Shown here piece by piece: positions 18,535-28,343 of a stretch of 64,000 nt of DNA. The stretch comes from Verrucomicrobiota bacterium (lineage in GTDB: Bacteria > Verrucomicrobiota > Verrucomicrobiia > Opitutales > Opitutaceae): the NCBI GenBank assembly GCA_016222805.1, contig JACRQG010000048.1:1-64000 (forward strand), given 5' to 3'. A model generated the notes under the pieces. The model was not told the origin of the DNA. It was given only the letters and a program-made list of their open reading frames with translations, and did not search any database. A program made the translations under genes and the position numbers. Within the stretch, counting starts at the first letter, position 1, and every line of letters starts with the position of its first letter.

Positions 18535-19044
18535 TCAACCCGCTGCCGCCCCGGGAGCGGTCGGCGTGCCGTACCGGGCCAGCGCGGGCCCGGTGAGCCG
18601 GCAGATCTGCCACTCGCGGAGGCGGCGGGCCCCGAGCGATTCATAGAACGCGATCGCCGGGGCGTTCCAGTCGAGGACGGACCACTCCATCCGCCCGCAA
18701 CCCCGGGCGTTGGCAAGCCGGGCCAGGTGGAGCAGCAGGGCCTTGCCCACCCCGCGGCCCCGAACCTCGGGTCGCACAAACAGATCCTCGAGGTACAATC
18801 CGGGCTTCGCGAGGAACGTGGAGTAGTTGGTGAAGAAAAGCGCGAAGCCGGCCGGCTCGTTGCCCAGGAAGGCCAGGAGACACTCTGCCGCGGGACGACC
18901 TTCGCAGGGGAACAGCGTGGCCGCCAGTTTCTCCTCGGTCGCTTCGACCTGGTCCGACAGCCGCTCGTATTCCGCCAGGCCCCGGATGAAATCCAGAATC
19001 AGGGCGACATCGTCTTTCGTGGCGCTGCGCAGCCGGAGGTCCAT
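18535..19044 (-). CDS. GNAT family N-acetyltransferase (SAT-like)
   Basis: MDLRLRSATKDDVALILDFIRGLAEYERLSDQVEATEEKL...LYLEDLFVRPEVRGRGVGKALLLHLARLANARGCGRMEWSVLDWNAPAIAFYESLGA. Confidence 0.92.
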   Translation of the reverse strand: MDLRLRSATKDDVALILDFIRGLAEYERLSDQVEATEEKLAATLFPCEGRPAAECLLAFLGNEPAGFALFFTNYSTFLAKPGLYLEDLFVRPEVRGRGVGKALLLHLARLANARGCGRMEWSVLDWNAPAIAFYESLGARRLREWQICRLTGPALARYGTPTAPGAAAG

Positions 19045-19171
19045 GGCCGGGACCATGGCCGTGCCCCCCGCCGGTGCGATTCCTTTTTGCTCCGCTCTCG
19101 TCTGGCGAGTCGCCCTCGACAAAACGAGCCCGCCGGCTTTCTTCCGCCATCGACCCACCTCGCCCTTCCTC

Positions 19172-21307
19172 GTGCCTTTCCCGTGCCACCCTTCCCTGGC
19201 CGCCACGTTTCCGGGCGGTTTCGTCGGGGCCGCCGTCCTGACGGCGGTGCTGGGCAGCGCCGCGGTCTGGTGGGTCCTGGTCTGCCGGAAACGCACCCGC
19301 GCCCTGCGCGCCAGCGAGCGCCGCTACCGGGAGCTCTTCCTGCACTCGCCGGTGGCCATCCTGGAAATCGACACCCGCGAAACCCTGGCGACCCTCCGCC
19401 ATCTGCGCGCGACCGGGGTCACCGACCTCTCGGCGTGGCTGGCCACGCCGTCACCGGCGGTGACCAGCCTCATCCAGACGGTCCCGATCGTCGAAGCCAA
19501 CACTGCGGCCCTGCAACTGCTCGGGGCAAAGTCCGCTGCCGAGATCCGGGCCAACCTCGCCCGCATCCTCACGCCCGCCGCGGTTGAACTGCGCCGCCGG
19601 GCACTGATCGAGCTCTGGCAGGGCCAGCATGTGATCGAGGGCGAAACTTCGCTGAACTCCCTCGACGGGACCACACGCCACACTTTCCAGCGCTGGTGGG
19701 TTCCGATCGATCGGGGCACTCCCATCTACGAGCGCACCCAGCTGGCCCTGGTCGATCTGACCGACAAGCGCACCGCGGACGCCGCCCTCGCCGCCGAACG
19801 CGAACGGTTGCAGGTCACCCTCCGCGCGATGTCGGAGGCAGTGGTCACGGTCGATGCCGCCGAGACCATCCTGTTTCTGAACGAGGCGGCCGCGACCTTC
19901 ACCGGTTGGTCGGCCGCCGAAGCCATGGGACGGCAGCTCACCGAAGTGTGCGTGCTGAGCTCCGGCGCCAACCCCGTCCCGATACCGACCCCGGTGGCGG
20001 CCGCGATCGCGCGGGACGAACCGGCGGAATTGCCCCCCAACTCGTACCTGCACGCCCGCACGGACGGCGTCCGCCAGGTCGAGGGCAGTATCGCGCCCGT
20101 CCACGGGCCCGACGGCCGCGTCGCCGGCGCCGTCCTGGTGATTCGCGATGTGACGCAGCGGACCCGGCTCGAAGCCGACCTGCTGCGCGCCTCCAAGATG
20201 GAGTCGATCGGCGTCCTCGCGGGCGGCATCGCGCACGACTTCAACAACCTTCTCTCGATCGTGATGGGCAATCTCACCCTCGCGATGCTGGACGAACGCG
20301 TGATGGCCACCGGCGGCCGCTGGCTCCGCGAGGCCGAACGCGGAACCCTCCGGGCAAAGGAGTTGACCCAGCAACTGCTCACGTTCGCCCGCGGGGGCGA
20401 ACCGGTCCGCTCCGCGATTCGCCTGGCCGGAGTCGTCCGGGAAGCGGCGGAATTTGCGCTGCACGGGTCGTCGGTGCGATGCGAGTTCGACCTGGCGGAA
20501 GACCTGCGGCCGGCGGACGCCGACCGGGGCCAGATTGGCCAGGTGGTGCAGAATCTCGTGATCAACGCGGTGCAGGCGATGCCGGGCGGGGGCACGTTGC
20601 GCGTGCGGCTGCACAACGAGGCCGTCGCCGCCGGCGCCGTGGCGCGCCTGGCCCCCGGCGACTACCTCCGCCTGGAGATCGCCGACACCGGCACGGGCAT
20701 CTCTCCGGAACACCTGGCGAGGATCTTCGAGCCTTTCTTCACCACGAAGGAACACGGCACCGGCCTCGGCCTCGCCACGGTCTATTCCGTCATCCAGCGG
20801 CATGGCGGGCACATCACGGTCGAATCCGCTCCGGGCCGGGGTACGACCTTCCGCCTCTGGCTGCCGGCGGCACGCGCCGTTCCGGATGTGGCCCCGGTCG
20901 TGCCCCCGACGGCCCCCGACCAACTCCGGGGACGGGTGTTGTTCATGGACGACGAGGAACCGCTGCGGGTGATGACCCGCGAACTCCTGGAGCGGATCGG
21001 CCTCGAGGTGGTCGTCACGGCGGACGGGGGCGAGGCCGTGCGGGAATATGCCATCGCCCGCCTGTCGGGCCGGCCGTTCGATCTGGTGGTGTTCGACCTG
21101 ACCGTCGCCGGCGGGATGGGAGGAGCGGAGGCCATGCGCGAAATCCTGAAGATCCACCCGGAGGCGAAGGGGATCGTCTCGAGCGGCTACTCCAGCGATC
21201 CGGTGATGGCGAACTTCCGCGCTCATGGATTCCTCGGGAGCATCCCGAAGCCGTACCGCATGGCCGACTTCGCGCGGACGATTCGCGCCGTGCTCGAGAC
21301 CTCGTAG
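19172..21307 (+). CDS. PAS-domain hybrid sensor histidine kinase (PAS-PAS-HisKA-HATPase-REC)
   Basis: N-terminal [47 protein letters not shown] (H box); [41 protein letters not shown]-terminal [28 protein letters not shown] start at 19172 inferred. Confidence 0.93.
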   Translation: MPFPCHPSLAATFPGGFVGAAVLTAVLGSAAVWWVLVCRKRTRALRASERRYRELFLHSPVAILEIDTRETLATLRHLRATGVTDLSAWLATPSPAVTSLIQTVPIVEANTAALQLLGAKSAAEIRANLARILTPAAVELRRRALIELWQGQHVIEGETSLNSLDGTTRHTFQRWWVPIDRGTPIYERTQLALVDLTDKRTADAALAAERERLQVTLRAMSEAVVTVDAAETILFLNEAAATFTGWSAAEAMGRQLTEVCVLSSGANPVPIPTPVAAAIARDEPAELPPNSYLHARTDGVRQVEGSIAPVHGPDGRVAGAVLVIRDVTQRTRLEADLLRASKMESIGVLAGGIAHDFNNLLSIVMGNLTLAMLDERVMATGGRWLREAERGTLRAKELTQQLLTFARGGEPVRSAIRLAGVVREAAEFALHGSSVRCEFDLAEDLRPADADRGQIGQVVQNLVINAVQAMPGGGTLRVRLHNEAVAAGAVARLAPGDYLRLEIADTGTGISPEHLARIFEPFFTTKEHGTGLGLATVYSVIQRHGGHITVESAPGRGTTFRLWLPAARAVPDVAPVVPPTAPDQLRGRVLFMDDEEPLRVMTRELLERIGLEVVVTADGGEAVREYAIARLSGRPFDLVVFDLTVAGGMGGAEAMREILKIHPEAKGIVSSGYSSDPVMANFRAHGFLGSIPKPYRMADFARTIRAVLETS

Positions 21308-21358
21308 CCGCGGCAGCGGGCCGCCGCGACGCGGAGCGGGGGCGGCACCCTTTTCGTT

Positions 21359-22366
21359 TTACCGGTGGAAAAGGTAGTGGCTCACCTGCCACTCCCGGCC
21401 TCCGCGGTAGCCCCACAGCTCGGCACAGGCGAGGTAGAAGATCCGCCAATAGGACCACCACTTCAACTCGTGCCCGGCCCCATAGGTGTCGGCCAGGATC
21501 GGCAGGATCTCCTCGCGATGCGCGTCCATGTTGCGCAACCAGTGCTCGGCCGTCCGCTGGTAGTGCGTGCCGGGGACGATCCAGTCCTCCCCCAGCCGCA
21601 AATCGTCCTGGAAGCCCGCGAGGAGATCATGCGCCGGCATCTGGCCGCCGGTGAAAAAGTACCGGGACATCCAGTCCGTCTCGTCGCGGGCCACGAAGTG
21701 GTAGGACAGCCGCGCATGCGTGAAGATGTGCACGAACAACAGCCCCCCGGGTCGCAGCCACCGGGCGATGTTCGCCAGGAGGCGCCGGTAGTTCTTCATG
21801 TGTTCGAACATCTCGACCGACACGACGCGATCATACCGCGCCGCCTCCGCCTCGAAGGTGTTCATGTCGCAGGTGCGGATCCGGAGGTTGGACAACCCGC
21901 GCCGCGAAGCCTCGGCCTCGATGTACTCCCGCTGCGTGCGGGAATTCGAAACGCCGGTGATGCGGCTGCGGGGAAAACGTTCGGCGAGGTAGAGGGACAG
22001 CGAACCCCAGCCACAACCGAGTTCCAGGATCTCCTGCCCGTCCGCGATCCGGGCGCGCTCGACGTAAAGGGCGAGCATGTGTTCCTCGGCTTCATCGAGG
22101 GTTTCACGGCCGGTGGGGTACAGGCAGCACGAGTACTTCAGCCGCCGGCCCAGGCAGAGCTGGTAGAACTCCGTCGGGACCTCGTAATGTTGATCGTTGG
22201 CGGCCCGCGTCTCCTCCGCGATGGGCCGGGCCTTCAGATCGGCGAGATACGCCGAACGGTCGTAGATCGCCGTTTCGTCGCGGAGGCGCTGGGCGAGCAG
22301 GCGGCGGATGCCGACGCGGAGCAGGGGATCCGGCAACAGGTCCTTTTCAAGCAAGGTATCAATCAT
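21359..22366 (-). CDS. Cfa-like SAM-dependent methyltransferase
   Basis: ANDQHYEVPTEFYQLCLGRRLKYSCCLYP...ILELGCGWGSLSLYLAERFPRSRITGVSNSRTQREYIE...VVSVEMFEHMKNYRRLL. Confidence 0.92.
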   Translation of the reverse strand: MIDTLLEKDLLPDPLLRVGIRRLLAQRLRDETAIYDRSAYLADLKARPIAEETRAANDQHYEVPTEFYQLCLGRRLKYSCCLYPTGRETLDEAEEHMLALYVERARIADGQEILELGCGWGSLSLYLAERFPRSRITGVSNSRTQREYIEAEASRRGLSNLRIRTCDMNTFEAEAARYDRVVSVEMFEHMKNYRRLLANIARWLRPGGLLFVHIFTHARLSYHFVARDETDWMSRYFFTGGQMPAHDLLAGFQDDLRLGEDWIVPGTHYQRTAEHWLRNMDAHREEILPILADTYGAGHELKWWSYWRIFYLACAELWGYRGGREWQVSHYLFHR

Positions 22367-23172
22367 GGGGAAAGGGAGGGGCGCGGCAGCTTCGCGGGTC
22401 GCCACGGGAAGAACGTGCTCGTCGTCTGCTGGTAGCGCCGGTACGCGTCGCCCTTGCTGCGCACCGCCTGTTCCTCCGTCAGGGGAATCCCGGTGACGCG
22501 CAGGAGGAGATACAGCAGGGTCGCGGGGGCCGCGAGGGTCACCCAGCCCCACGGCGAACCGAGGGCCACGAGGCAGAACGCCACCCAGACGAGCCATTCA
22601 AAGAAATAGTTCGGGTGCCGGCTGTACCGCCAGAGTCCGACCGTGCACACCTGCCCGCGGTTGGCGGGATCCCGCTTGAAGGCGGCCAACTGTGCGTCCG
22701 CCACCGCCTCGCCCCCCACCGCGACGAGCCACAGGACCACCCCGGCGATTTCCAGCCCGTGCCAGCCCGGCACCGGGTTCTGCACCGGCACGAGGAACAC
22801 GATCCCGAGGAAAACCACCGACAGCGCCTGCAGTTGGAAGAAGCCCGCCATCTTGGGGGCAAACACCCCCGCCCAGTCGCGGCGCAGCTGAACATAGCGC
22901 CGATCCTCCACGGGGTGATGACTCGCCACGCGGAGCAGCAGGTGCATCCCGAGGCGCAGGCTCCATCCGGCCGCCAGCGCCGCCACCAGCCAGCGTCGCT
23001 CCAACCAGCCCGTCCCACCCATCGCGTAGAAGCCGGCCAAGAGCGAGAAGGCGAGGGCCCAGGCGACGTCCACGATCCCGTAATTGTCGAGGCGCCGCGC
23101 CACCAGGTAGAGCACGCCAAAACCCACGCACAGGGCGGCGGTGGCGAGGATCAACAGGGACAAGGCGGACAT
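22363..23172 (-). CDS. DUF1295 family membrane protein (steroid 5-alpha-reductase-like)
   Basis: RLDNYGIVDVAWALAFSLLA...VCTVGLWRYSRHPNYFFEWLVWVAFCLVALGSPWGW...TGIPLTEEQAVRSKGDAYRRYQQTTSTFFPW. Confidence 0.93.
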   Translation of the reverse strand: MSALSLLILATAALCVGFGVLYLVARRLDNYGIVDVAWALAFSLLAGFYAMGGTGWLERRWLVAALAAGWSLRLGMHLLLRVASHHPVEDRRYVQLRRDWAGVFAPKMAGFFQLQALSVVFLGIVFLVPVQNPVPGWHGLEIAGVVLWLVAVGGEAVADAQLAAFKRDPANRGQVCTVGLWRYSRHPNYFFEWLVWVAFCLVALGSPWGWVTLAAPATLLYLLLRVTGIPLTEEQAVRSKGDAYRRYQQTTSTFFPWRPAKLPRPSLSP

Positions 23173-23185
23173 GGGTGCCCTTGCA

Positions 23186-23701
23186 TTACGTGCGGACGCC
23201 GGCTCCGGATGCCGGAGACAGGCTGGCCGCGAGCCGTCGCAACCCCGGCCGCACCGGCCAGAAGACCACGGCCACCAGGGCCGGAGCGGTCAGCGTCCAG
23301 GCAGTCAGGGCGTGGATTCCGGCCCATCCGAACCGCTCGAGGAAGGCACCCCATGACGCCTCGCGAAAGAACCGCAGCATCTCTTCCACCGCGAACCGCT
23401 CTCCCGAAGCGCCCCACAGCACTTCTCCCAGGCGGACATACGGCAGGATCAGGAGCAGCTGCAGCGGCCCCAGCACCTGGTTGAGGACCTGCAGCACCGG
23501 CTGGTTCAGCCGGAAGACGAATCCGACCGCGAGGTTCAACAGCGTGGTGAAGCCGACGAACGGCAGCAGCGAACAGGCCGTGCCCACGCCCAGCGTGAAC
23601 GCCAGCCGATCCGGCGTGACTCCGAGGGTGAGCTGGCGGCCGATCGGATCGACCACGCGCCGCCACCAGGATCCGGTTGCGGCCGCCCCGGCGGATTTCA
23701 T
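23186..23701 (-). CDS. DUF2062 family membrane protein
   Basis: LTLGVTPDRLAFTLGVGTACSLLPFVGFTTLLNLAVGFVFRLNQPVLQVLNQVLGPLQLLLILPYVRLGE. Confidence 0.85.
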   Translation of the reverse strand: MKSAGAAATGSWWRRVVDPIGRQLTLGVTPDRLAFTLGVGTACSLLPFVGFTTLLNLAVGFVFRLNQPVLQVLNQVLGPLQLLLILPYVRLGEVLWGASGERFAVEEMLRFFREASWGAFLERFGWAGIHALTAWTLTAPALVAVVFWPVRPGLRRLAASLSPASGAGVRT

Positions 23702-24093
23702 GCCAGCAGGTACACGGCGAGCCCGCCCAGCGCGAGCCCGCCCGGCAGAAGCACCGTCCCCGGATTGCGCCGGGTGAAGACCGGATCCAGCGCCCCGTCG
23801 GCCGGCACCCGGAAGAGCTCCCGCAGGAAGTACGACGCCATCGCGATGTTGCCGAGGGCCATCGTGGCAATGAACCACAGCCCCCGCGCCGCCACGGATT
23901 GTTCCTTCCACGCCACCCAGACATAGAAGGCGAGAAAGGCCCAATAGGCGTCGAGCAGGGTGGCGAGGAACCACGGATGCGTGCCGACCGCCCGCGGCAA
24001 CTCGAACAAGGGCGTGTGCAGGCTCGCCCAGGTCGTCACCGCGAGCATCGACACCAGCACGACCACGAACAGGCCGCGGAGAAAGAGGATCAT
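23698..24093 (-). CDS. DUF1475-like small membrane protein
   Basis: MILFLRGLFVVVLVSMLAVTTWASLHTPLFELPRAVGTHPWFLATLLDAYWAFLAFYVWVAWKEQS...; 4-bp overlaps with both neighbours. Confidence 0.75.
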   Translation of the reverse strand: MILFLRGLFVVVLVSMLAVTTWASLHTPLFELPRAVGTHPWFLATLLDAYWAFLAFYVWVAWKEQSVAARGLWFIATMALGNIAMASYFLRELFRVPADGALDPVFTRRNPGTVLLPGGLALGGLAVYLLA

Positions 24094-25373
24094 CCGAGCG
24101 CGGGGTTGTTCGCCCGTGTGTGCAGCGTGTGCACCACCGAGATGTTGCGCAGCGCGAACGCGGCTTCGCAGTAGCACAGGTAGTAATGCCACTTGCGGAG
24201 AAACCGCTCGTCGAAACCCAGCTGACGCACCTCCCCGAGACGGGCGTGGAACTTCTCGCGCCACAGGCGCAGCGTGCGCGCGTAGTCCGGACCGAAATCC
24301 TCCACCGCGTGCACCACGAACCCTCCGGAGCGGCTCAGCAGATCGTTCATCCGGTTGAGCGACAGGAGCAGGGAGCCGGGAAACACGTGCTTCTGGATGA
24401 AATCCACCCCGCGGCGGAACTCGCCGTAACGGGCGTCCGGACACGTGATGAACTGCATCGCCAGCAGGCCGTCCGGCTTCAGCACCCGCGCGACCACTTC
24501 GGCAAACGTCGCCTGATAGCGGTGCCCGAGGGCCTCCAGCATCTCGATCGAGACCACCTTGTCGTACCGGCCGGACAGATCCCGGAAATCGCGCAGTTGC
24601 ACCTCCACCCGCTCCGCCAGGCCCGCCTCGGCCACCCGCCGGCGGGCGAGGTCATGCTGCTCGCGGGAGATCGTGATCGTGGTCACCCGGCAGCCGTAGG
24701 TGCTGGCGGCATGCAGGGCCCAGCCGCCCCACCCGGTGCCGATTTCGAGCACGTGATCGTCCGGCCGGAGCCGGAGGTGGCGGCACAAGGCGTCGTTCTT
24801 CTCCCGCTGCGCCTCCTCCAGGGACCAGTGCTGTCCATGCGCCGGCCAGCGCGCCGACGAGTACATCATCGAGGGGTCGAGCCACAATGCGAAGAACTCG
24901 TTCGAGAGATCATAGTGCTCGCGGATGTTGCGCCGGGCCATCACCCGCGTGTTGGGCCGAAGCAGGTGGCCGATCCGGTTGGCGAAGCGGAGGAGGTTGA
25001 GCGCGGCCGGGGCGGCGCGACGCGACCCCGACAGGGTCGGGGCGGACTCCACGTTGCGCACGAAGAAGGCGATCACCGCGGTCAGGTCGGGCGAATCCCA
25101 TTCTCCGTCCAGGTACGACTCGGCGAAACCGATGTCCCCCGACCAGAAACACCGCGCAAAAAAGGCCTCGCGGTGCACCCGGATCCGGGCGACGGGTTCG
25201 CCGGAAGCCGGGTCGCCGAGGACCTGCGCGGAGCCGTCCGGCAATTCCAGGCGCAACGCCCCGCGGGTCATGCCGGCGAGGGCTCCGAGTACCCACCGAC
25301 GGAAGACGGAGGGGCGGCTTGTGGGAAGGGTCTCGGAAAGAGAGGAGGTTCGGACGCTGGACGGAGCACTCAT
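24090..25373 (-). CDS. Cyclopropane-fatty-acyl-phospholipid synthase-type methyltransferase
   Basis: REHYDLSNEFFALWLDPSMMYSSARW...HVLEIGTGWGGWALHAASTYGCRVTTITISREQHDLARRRV...KVVSIEMLEALGHRYQATFAEVVARVLKPDGLLAMQFITCPDARY. Cfa/SAM methyltransferase motifs. Confidence 0.93.
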   Translation of the reverse strand: MSAPSSVRTSSLSETLPTSRPSVFRRWVLGALAGMTRGALRLELPDGSAQVLGDPASGEPVARIRVHREAFFARCFWSGDIGFAESYLDGEWDSPDLTAVIAFFVRNVESAPTLSGSRRAAPAALNLLRFANRIGHLLRPNTRVMARRNIREHYDLSNEFFALWLDPSMMYSSARWPAHGQHWSLEEAQREKNDALCRHLRLRPDDHVLEIGTGWGGWALHAASTYGCRVTTITISREQHDLARRRVAEAGLAERVEVQLRDFRDLSGRYDKVVSIEMLEALGHRYQATFAEVVARVLKPDGLLAMQFITCPDARYGEFRRGVDFIQKHVFPGSLLLSLNRMNDLLSRSGGFVVHAVEDFGPDYARTLRLWREKFHARLGEVRQLGFDERFLRKWHYYLCYCEAAFALRNISVVHTLHTRANNPALG

Positions 25374-26257
25374 GCGGGAAGCGAAGGTGAAGCCGCGATC
25401 TCCCGGGGAGTCCTCGCAGCAGTAAGGGACGCATGCGGACGGAACAGGCCGCGTTGCTCGGCGGCCCGGGCGGCCTTGGCGTACCAGGGCACGCGCTTCA
25501 GCCACAACCGGAACGCTTGCCAGTGGATCAGGGCCATCACCCGCACTGAGAGCAGGGGGTACTTGACGGTGTACCAAAGCAGGCGTGCGGAGGTCAGCTC
25601 CCGCCGCGCTCCGGTCAGGGAACTCGTCAGGGTGCGGGTCGTGCCGGCGTAGTCGTCGATCTGGATCGCCAGCCGGTCCGCGGGCACCCGCAGGCAAAAA
25701 TCGAAAGCCACCTCCTCGTCGGAAAAGGGCGACACGTAGAAATGCTTCGGCACCCGCAGCCGGAACTCGCCCGGAGGAGAGCCCGGTGCCGCGGGAAGAA
25801 AGTAGGGTTTCACCTCGCGAAAGGTGTTGGTCACCTCCGCGATGGCCGCGGCCGGCCGGCCGGCCGCATCGAAGCAGAAATAGAAGGTGACCGGATTGAA
25901 CTGGTAGCCCAGCACGCGCGGCAGGGCCACCACCACCACCCGACCCCCGGAAAGATCCACGCCATGCCGGGCAGCGAAGGCCGCGACCCGGCCGCGCAGG
26001 GAGGCTGCGGCTGCCGCGCCAGCCGGCCCCATTTCCGCCGATCCCGGGGGATGGGCCGGCTCGTCCACCGGCAGGAAATCCCGCTCCCGAAACGCATAGA
26101 GGTTCGGCCGTTGGTGGGAAAAACCCAGCAGCCGGCGCGAGAGGCGGGGGAGTTCCTCGAGGTCGATGGCAAACAGGAACAGCCTGTAAACGAACCGGTG
26201 CGCGCGCGGGGACAGGCGCGCGTGCATCACCTGGCATTCGTAAAGACAGGAGTTCAT
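25370..26257 (-). CDS. DUF1365 family protein
   Basis: MNSCLYECQVMHARLSPRAHRFVYRLFLFAIDLEELPRLSRRLLGFSHQRPNLYAFRERDF...LPRVLGYQFNPVTFYFCFDAAGRPAAAIAEVTNTFRE...KHFYVSPF. Confidence 0.93.
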   Translation of the reverse strand: MNSCLYECQVMHARLSPRAHRFVYRLFLFAIDLEELPRLSRRLLGFSHQRPNLYAFRERDFLPVDEPAHPPGSAEMGPAGAAAAASLRGRVAAFAARHGVDLSGGRVVVVALPRVLGYQFNPVTFYFCFDAAGRPAAAIAEVTNTFREVKPYFLPAAPGSPPGEFRLRVPKHFYVSPFSDEEVAFDFCLRVPADRLAIQIDDYAGTTRTLTSSLTGARRELTSARLLWYTVKYPLLSVRVMALIHWQAFRLWLKRVPWYAKAARAAEQRGLFRPHASLTAARTPREIAASPSLPA

Positions 26258-26375
26258 CAAGAGGGTGCTTCCGACTCCTACGGGCGAGGCGACCCCGCGG
26301 ATGCCCCCGTTTGCGCCGGCCGGCGCGAACCGTTCTCGACATCCCGCCGCCCAGGCGCAACGAACGCTGGCCGCC

Positions 26376-27464
26376 ATGTCGGGCATTCCGCAACGACTCT
26401 CCCTCGTTTCCCAGACCGTCGCCTACCTGAAGGCGGAAATCGCCCGCGGTCAGTGGACCCGCTGGCTGCCGGGGGAACGGCAGCTGTGCGATCAGCTGCA
26501 GGTCAGCCGCAATACCTTGCGCACCGCCCTGCGTCAGCTGGGCCGGGACGGGGTCATCCGGCCGGAGCACGGGCTCGGGAGCCGGATTGTCCATCCGCCC
26601 GAAGAAGCCTCCGGCTCGCGCCGATCGAGCACGGTCTGCCTGCTCACGCCGGAACCGCTCGAAACCCTGCGCCCAACCCACGTGCTTTGGATCGATGAAC
26701 TGCGCGCGCTCCTGATCGAACACGGCTGCCGGCTGCAGGTGCTCCACGGCCAGCAGTTCTTCCGCGCCCGCCCGGGCGCCGCCCTGCAGCGTCTCGTCCA
26801 GCAGCACCAGCCCGGCTGCTGGATCGTCATCCGTTCCCGGGGGGGCACCCAGGCGTGGTTCGACCGGAGCGGCGTGCCCTGCGTGATTGCCGGTTCGGTG
26901 ATGCCCGGGGTTGACCTGCCCTTCGTTGATCTCGACCACCGCGCGCTCTGCCGGCACGCGGCCGGGGTGCTGCTGGGGCTGGGCCATCGCCGGCTCGCCT
27001 TCCTCCTCGAACACACCCGTCGCCCCGGCGATGTCGCCAGTGAACAGGGCTTCCTCGATGGCGTCCGCACCTCCGGGCACCCTGATGCCCGCGCCCTGGT
27101 CATCGCCCACGATCCCACGGTCGACAGCGTGTGCTCGACCCTCCGCCGGCTCCTCGACAGTCCCCGGCCGCCGACGGCGCTCTTCGTCGCCAATCCCTTC
27201 CACTACCTCACACTCACCAGCCGCCTCGCCCAACTCGGCCGGCCGGTGCCGCGCGGCATGTCCGTCCTTTGCCGCGACGACGATTCGTTCCTTTCCTTCG
27301 TGGTGCCTCCGCCGGCCCGTTACCGGATGGCCCCCCATGCCTTCGCCCGCAAGCTGTTGCGACCCGTGCTCGAGGCGGTCGAAGGCGGCCACGTGATGAC
27401 CCGCGCCACCAGCCTCATGCCGGAATTCGTCCGCGGCGAGTCGATTGGCCCCCCGCCGGCCTGA
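26376..27464 (+). CDS. GntR-type wHTH regulator with LacI-like periplasmic-binding effector domain
   Basis: VAYLKAEIARGQWTRWLPGERQLCDQLQVSRNTLRTALRQLGRDGVI then LVQQHQPGCWIVIRSRGG...VDLDHRALCRHAAGVLLGLGHRRLAFLLEHTRRPGDVASEQGFLDGVRT. Confidence 0.88.
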   Translation: MSGIPQRLSLVSQTVAYLKAEIARGQWTRWLPGERQLCDQLQVSRNTLRTALRQLGRDGVIRPEHGLGSRIVHPPEEASGSRRSSTVCLLTPEPLETLRPTHVLWIDELRALLIEHGCRLQVLHGQQFFRARPGAALQRLVQQHQPGCWIVIRSRGGTQAWFDRSGVPCVIAGSVMPGVDLPFVDLDHRALCRHAAGVLLGLGHRRLAFLLEHTRRPGDVASEQGFLDGVRTSGHPDARALVIAHDPTVDSVCSTLRRLLDSPRPPTALFVANPFHYLTLTSRLAQLGRPVPRGMSVLCRDDDSFLSFVVPPPARYRMAPHAFARKLLRPVLEAVEGGHVMTRATSLMPEFVRGESIGPPPA

Positions 27465-27550
27465 CGCAGCGGCCCGCCCCGGCCTGGTACCGGGAAGGGA
27501 CCGGCCGGCCGCCCTCGACAGCGCCCCGCAGGGAGATCCTCCTTCCTGCC

Positions 27551-28312
27551 ATGAAGTCGCCTGCCCGACCCCTGCCGCACGCCACCCTGCTCGAGCTCAA
27601 GCGCTGGAACACCCCCACGATCTACAACGGCTGGGAGCAGGTCACCCGTCACAACGCCGCCCGCGACGCGTTCAACCTCGAGGAAACGCGCGACTTCATG
27701 CCGCAGATGGGACCGATGGTCGGCTACGCCCTCACCGTGGTCTGCGAACCCGGCAATCCCGCGCACCCGCGGCGCCGCCCCAAGGCGTGGACCGAATACC
27801 GCCGCTACGTCGCGTCCCAGCCGGGCCCGAAGATCGTCGTGGTGCAGGACCTCGACAAACCCGCCACCTTCGGCGCGTTCTGGGGCGAGGTGAACAGCAA
27901 CGTCCACCGCGCGCTCGGCTGCGTCGGGACGATCTGCGACGGCGCCATCCGCGATCTCGACGAGATGACCAACGCCGGCTTCAAGGCCCTCGCGCGGCGA
28001 CTCGTCGTCGGTCACGCCCACTCGTTTCCGGTGCGGTGGGGCGTCGAGGTCGAGGTCTTCGGCCGGAAGATCCAGCCGGGCCAACTGATCCACGCCGACA
28101 AGCACGGGTTCCTGGCAGTGCCCTTCGGCGACGAGCGCCACCTGCTTGAGGCCGCCCGGTTCATGGACAGCAACGAGTGCCGCACCGTGATCCCCGCCGC
28201 CCGGGGCTCCGCCGGACAATCCGCGCGCCAGGTTTGCCGGGACTTCGAAAACGCCGCCGCGGAGTTCCGTCGCAACGTCCAGAAACACTTCCGCAACCGG
28301 GGCGAGTGGTAG
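27551..28312 (+). CDS. RraA family protein (aldolase/decarboxylase-like)
   Basis: MGPMVGYALTVVCEPG...KIVVVQDLDKPATFGAFWGEVNSNVHRALGCVGTICDGAIRDLDEM...FPVRWGVEVEVFGRKIQPGQLIHADKHGFLAVP: RraA/HMG-aldolase signature. Confidence 0.9.
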   Translation: MKSPARPLPHATLLELKRWNTPTIYNGWEQVTRHNAARDAFNLEETRDFMPQMGPMVGYALTVVCEPGNPAHPRRRPKAWTEYRRYVASQPGPKIVVVQDLDKPATFGAFWGEVNSNVHRALGCVGTICDGAIRDLDEMTNAGFKALARRLVVGHAHSFPVRWGVEVEVFGRKIQPGQLIHADKHGFLAVPFGDERHLLEAARFMDSNECRTVIPAARGSAGQSARQVCRDFENAAAEFRRNVQKHFRNRGEW

Positions 28313-28343
28313 CCCCGCAGGAGCGCGATCCGTTGCCGGCCGG

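Noticed and set aside
21304-21358. GTAGCC at the stop codon of the hybrid kinase (and similar GTAG at 28309 and 52774)
   Set aside because: TAG stop codons preceded by G give GTAG by chance; no clear shared hairpin, so not counted as REP copies.
24090-27392. 1100-aa minus-strand ORF spanning the Cfa gene and the GntR/LacI-like gene
   Set aside because: Only the C-terminal part (24090..25373) encodes the Cfa-like methyltransferase; the rest is antisense to 26376..27464 and out of frame across DUF1365.
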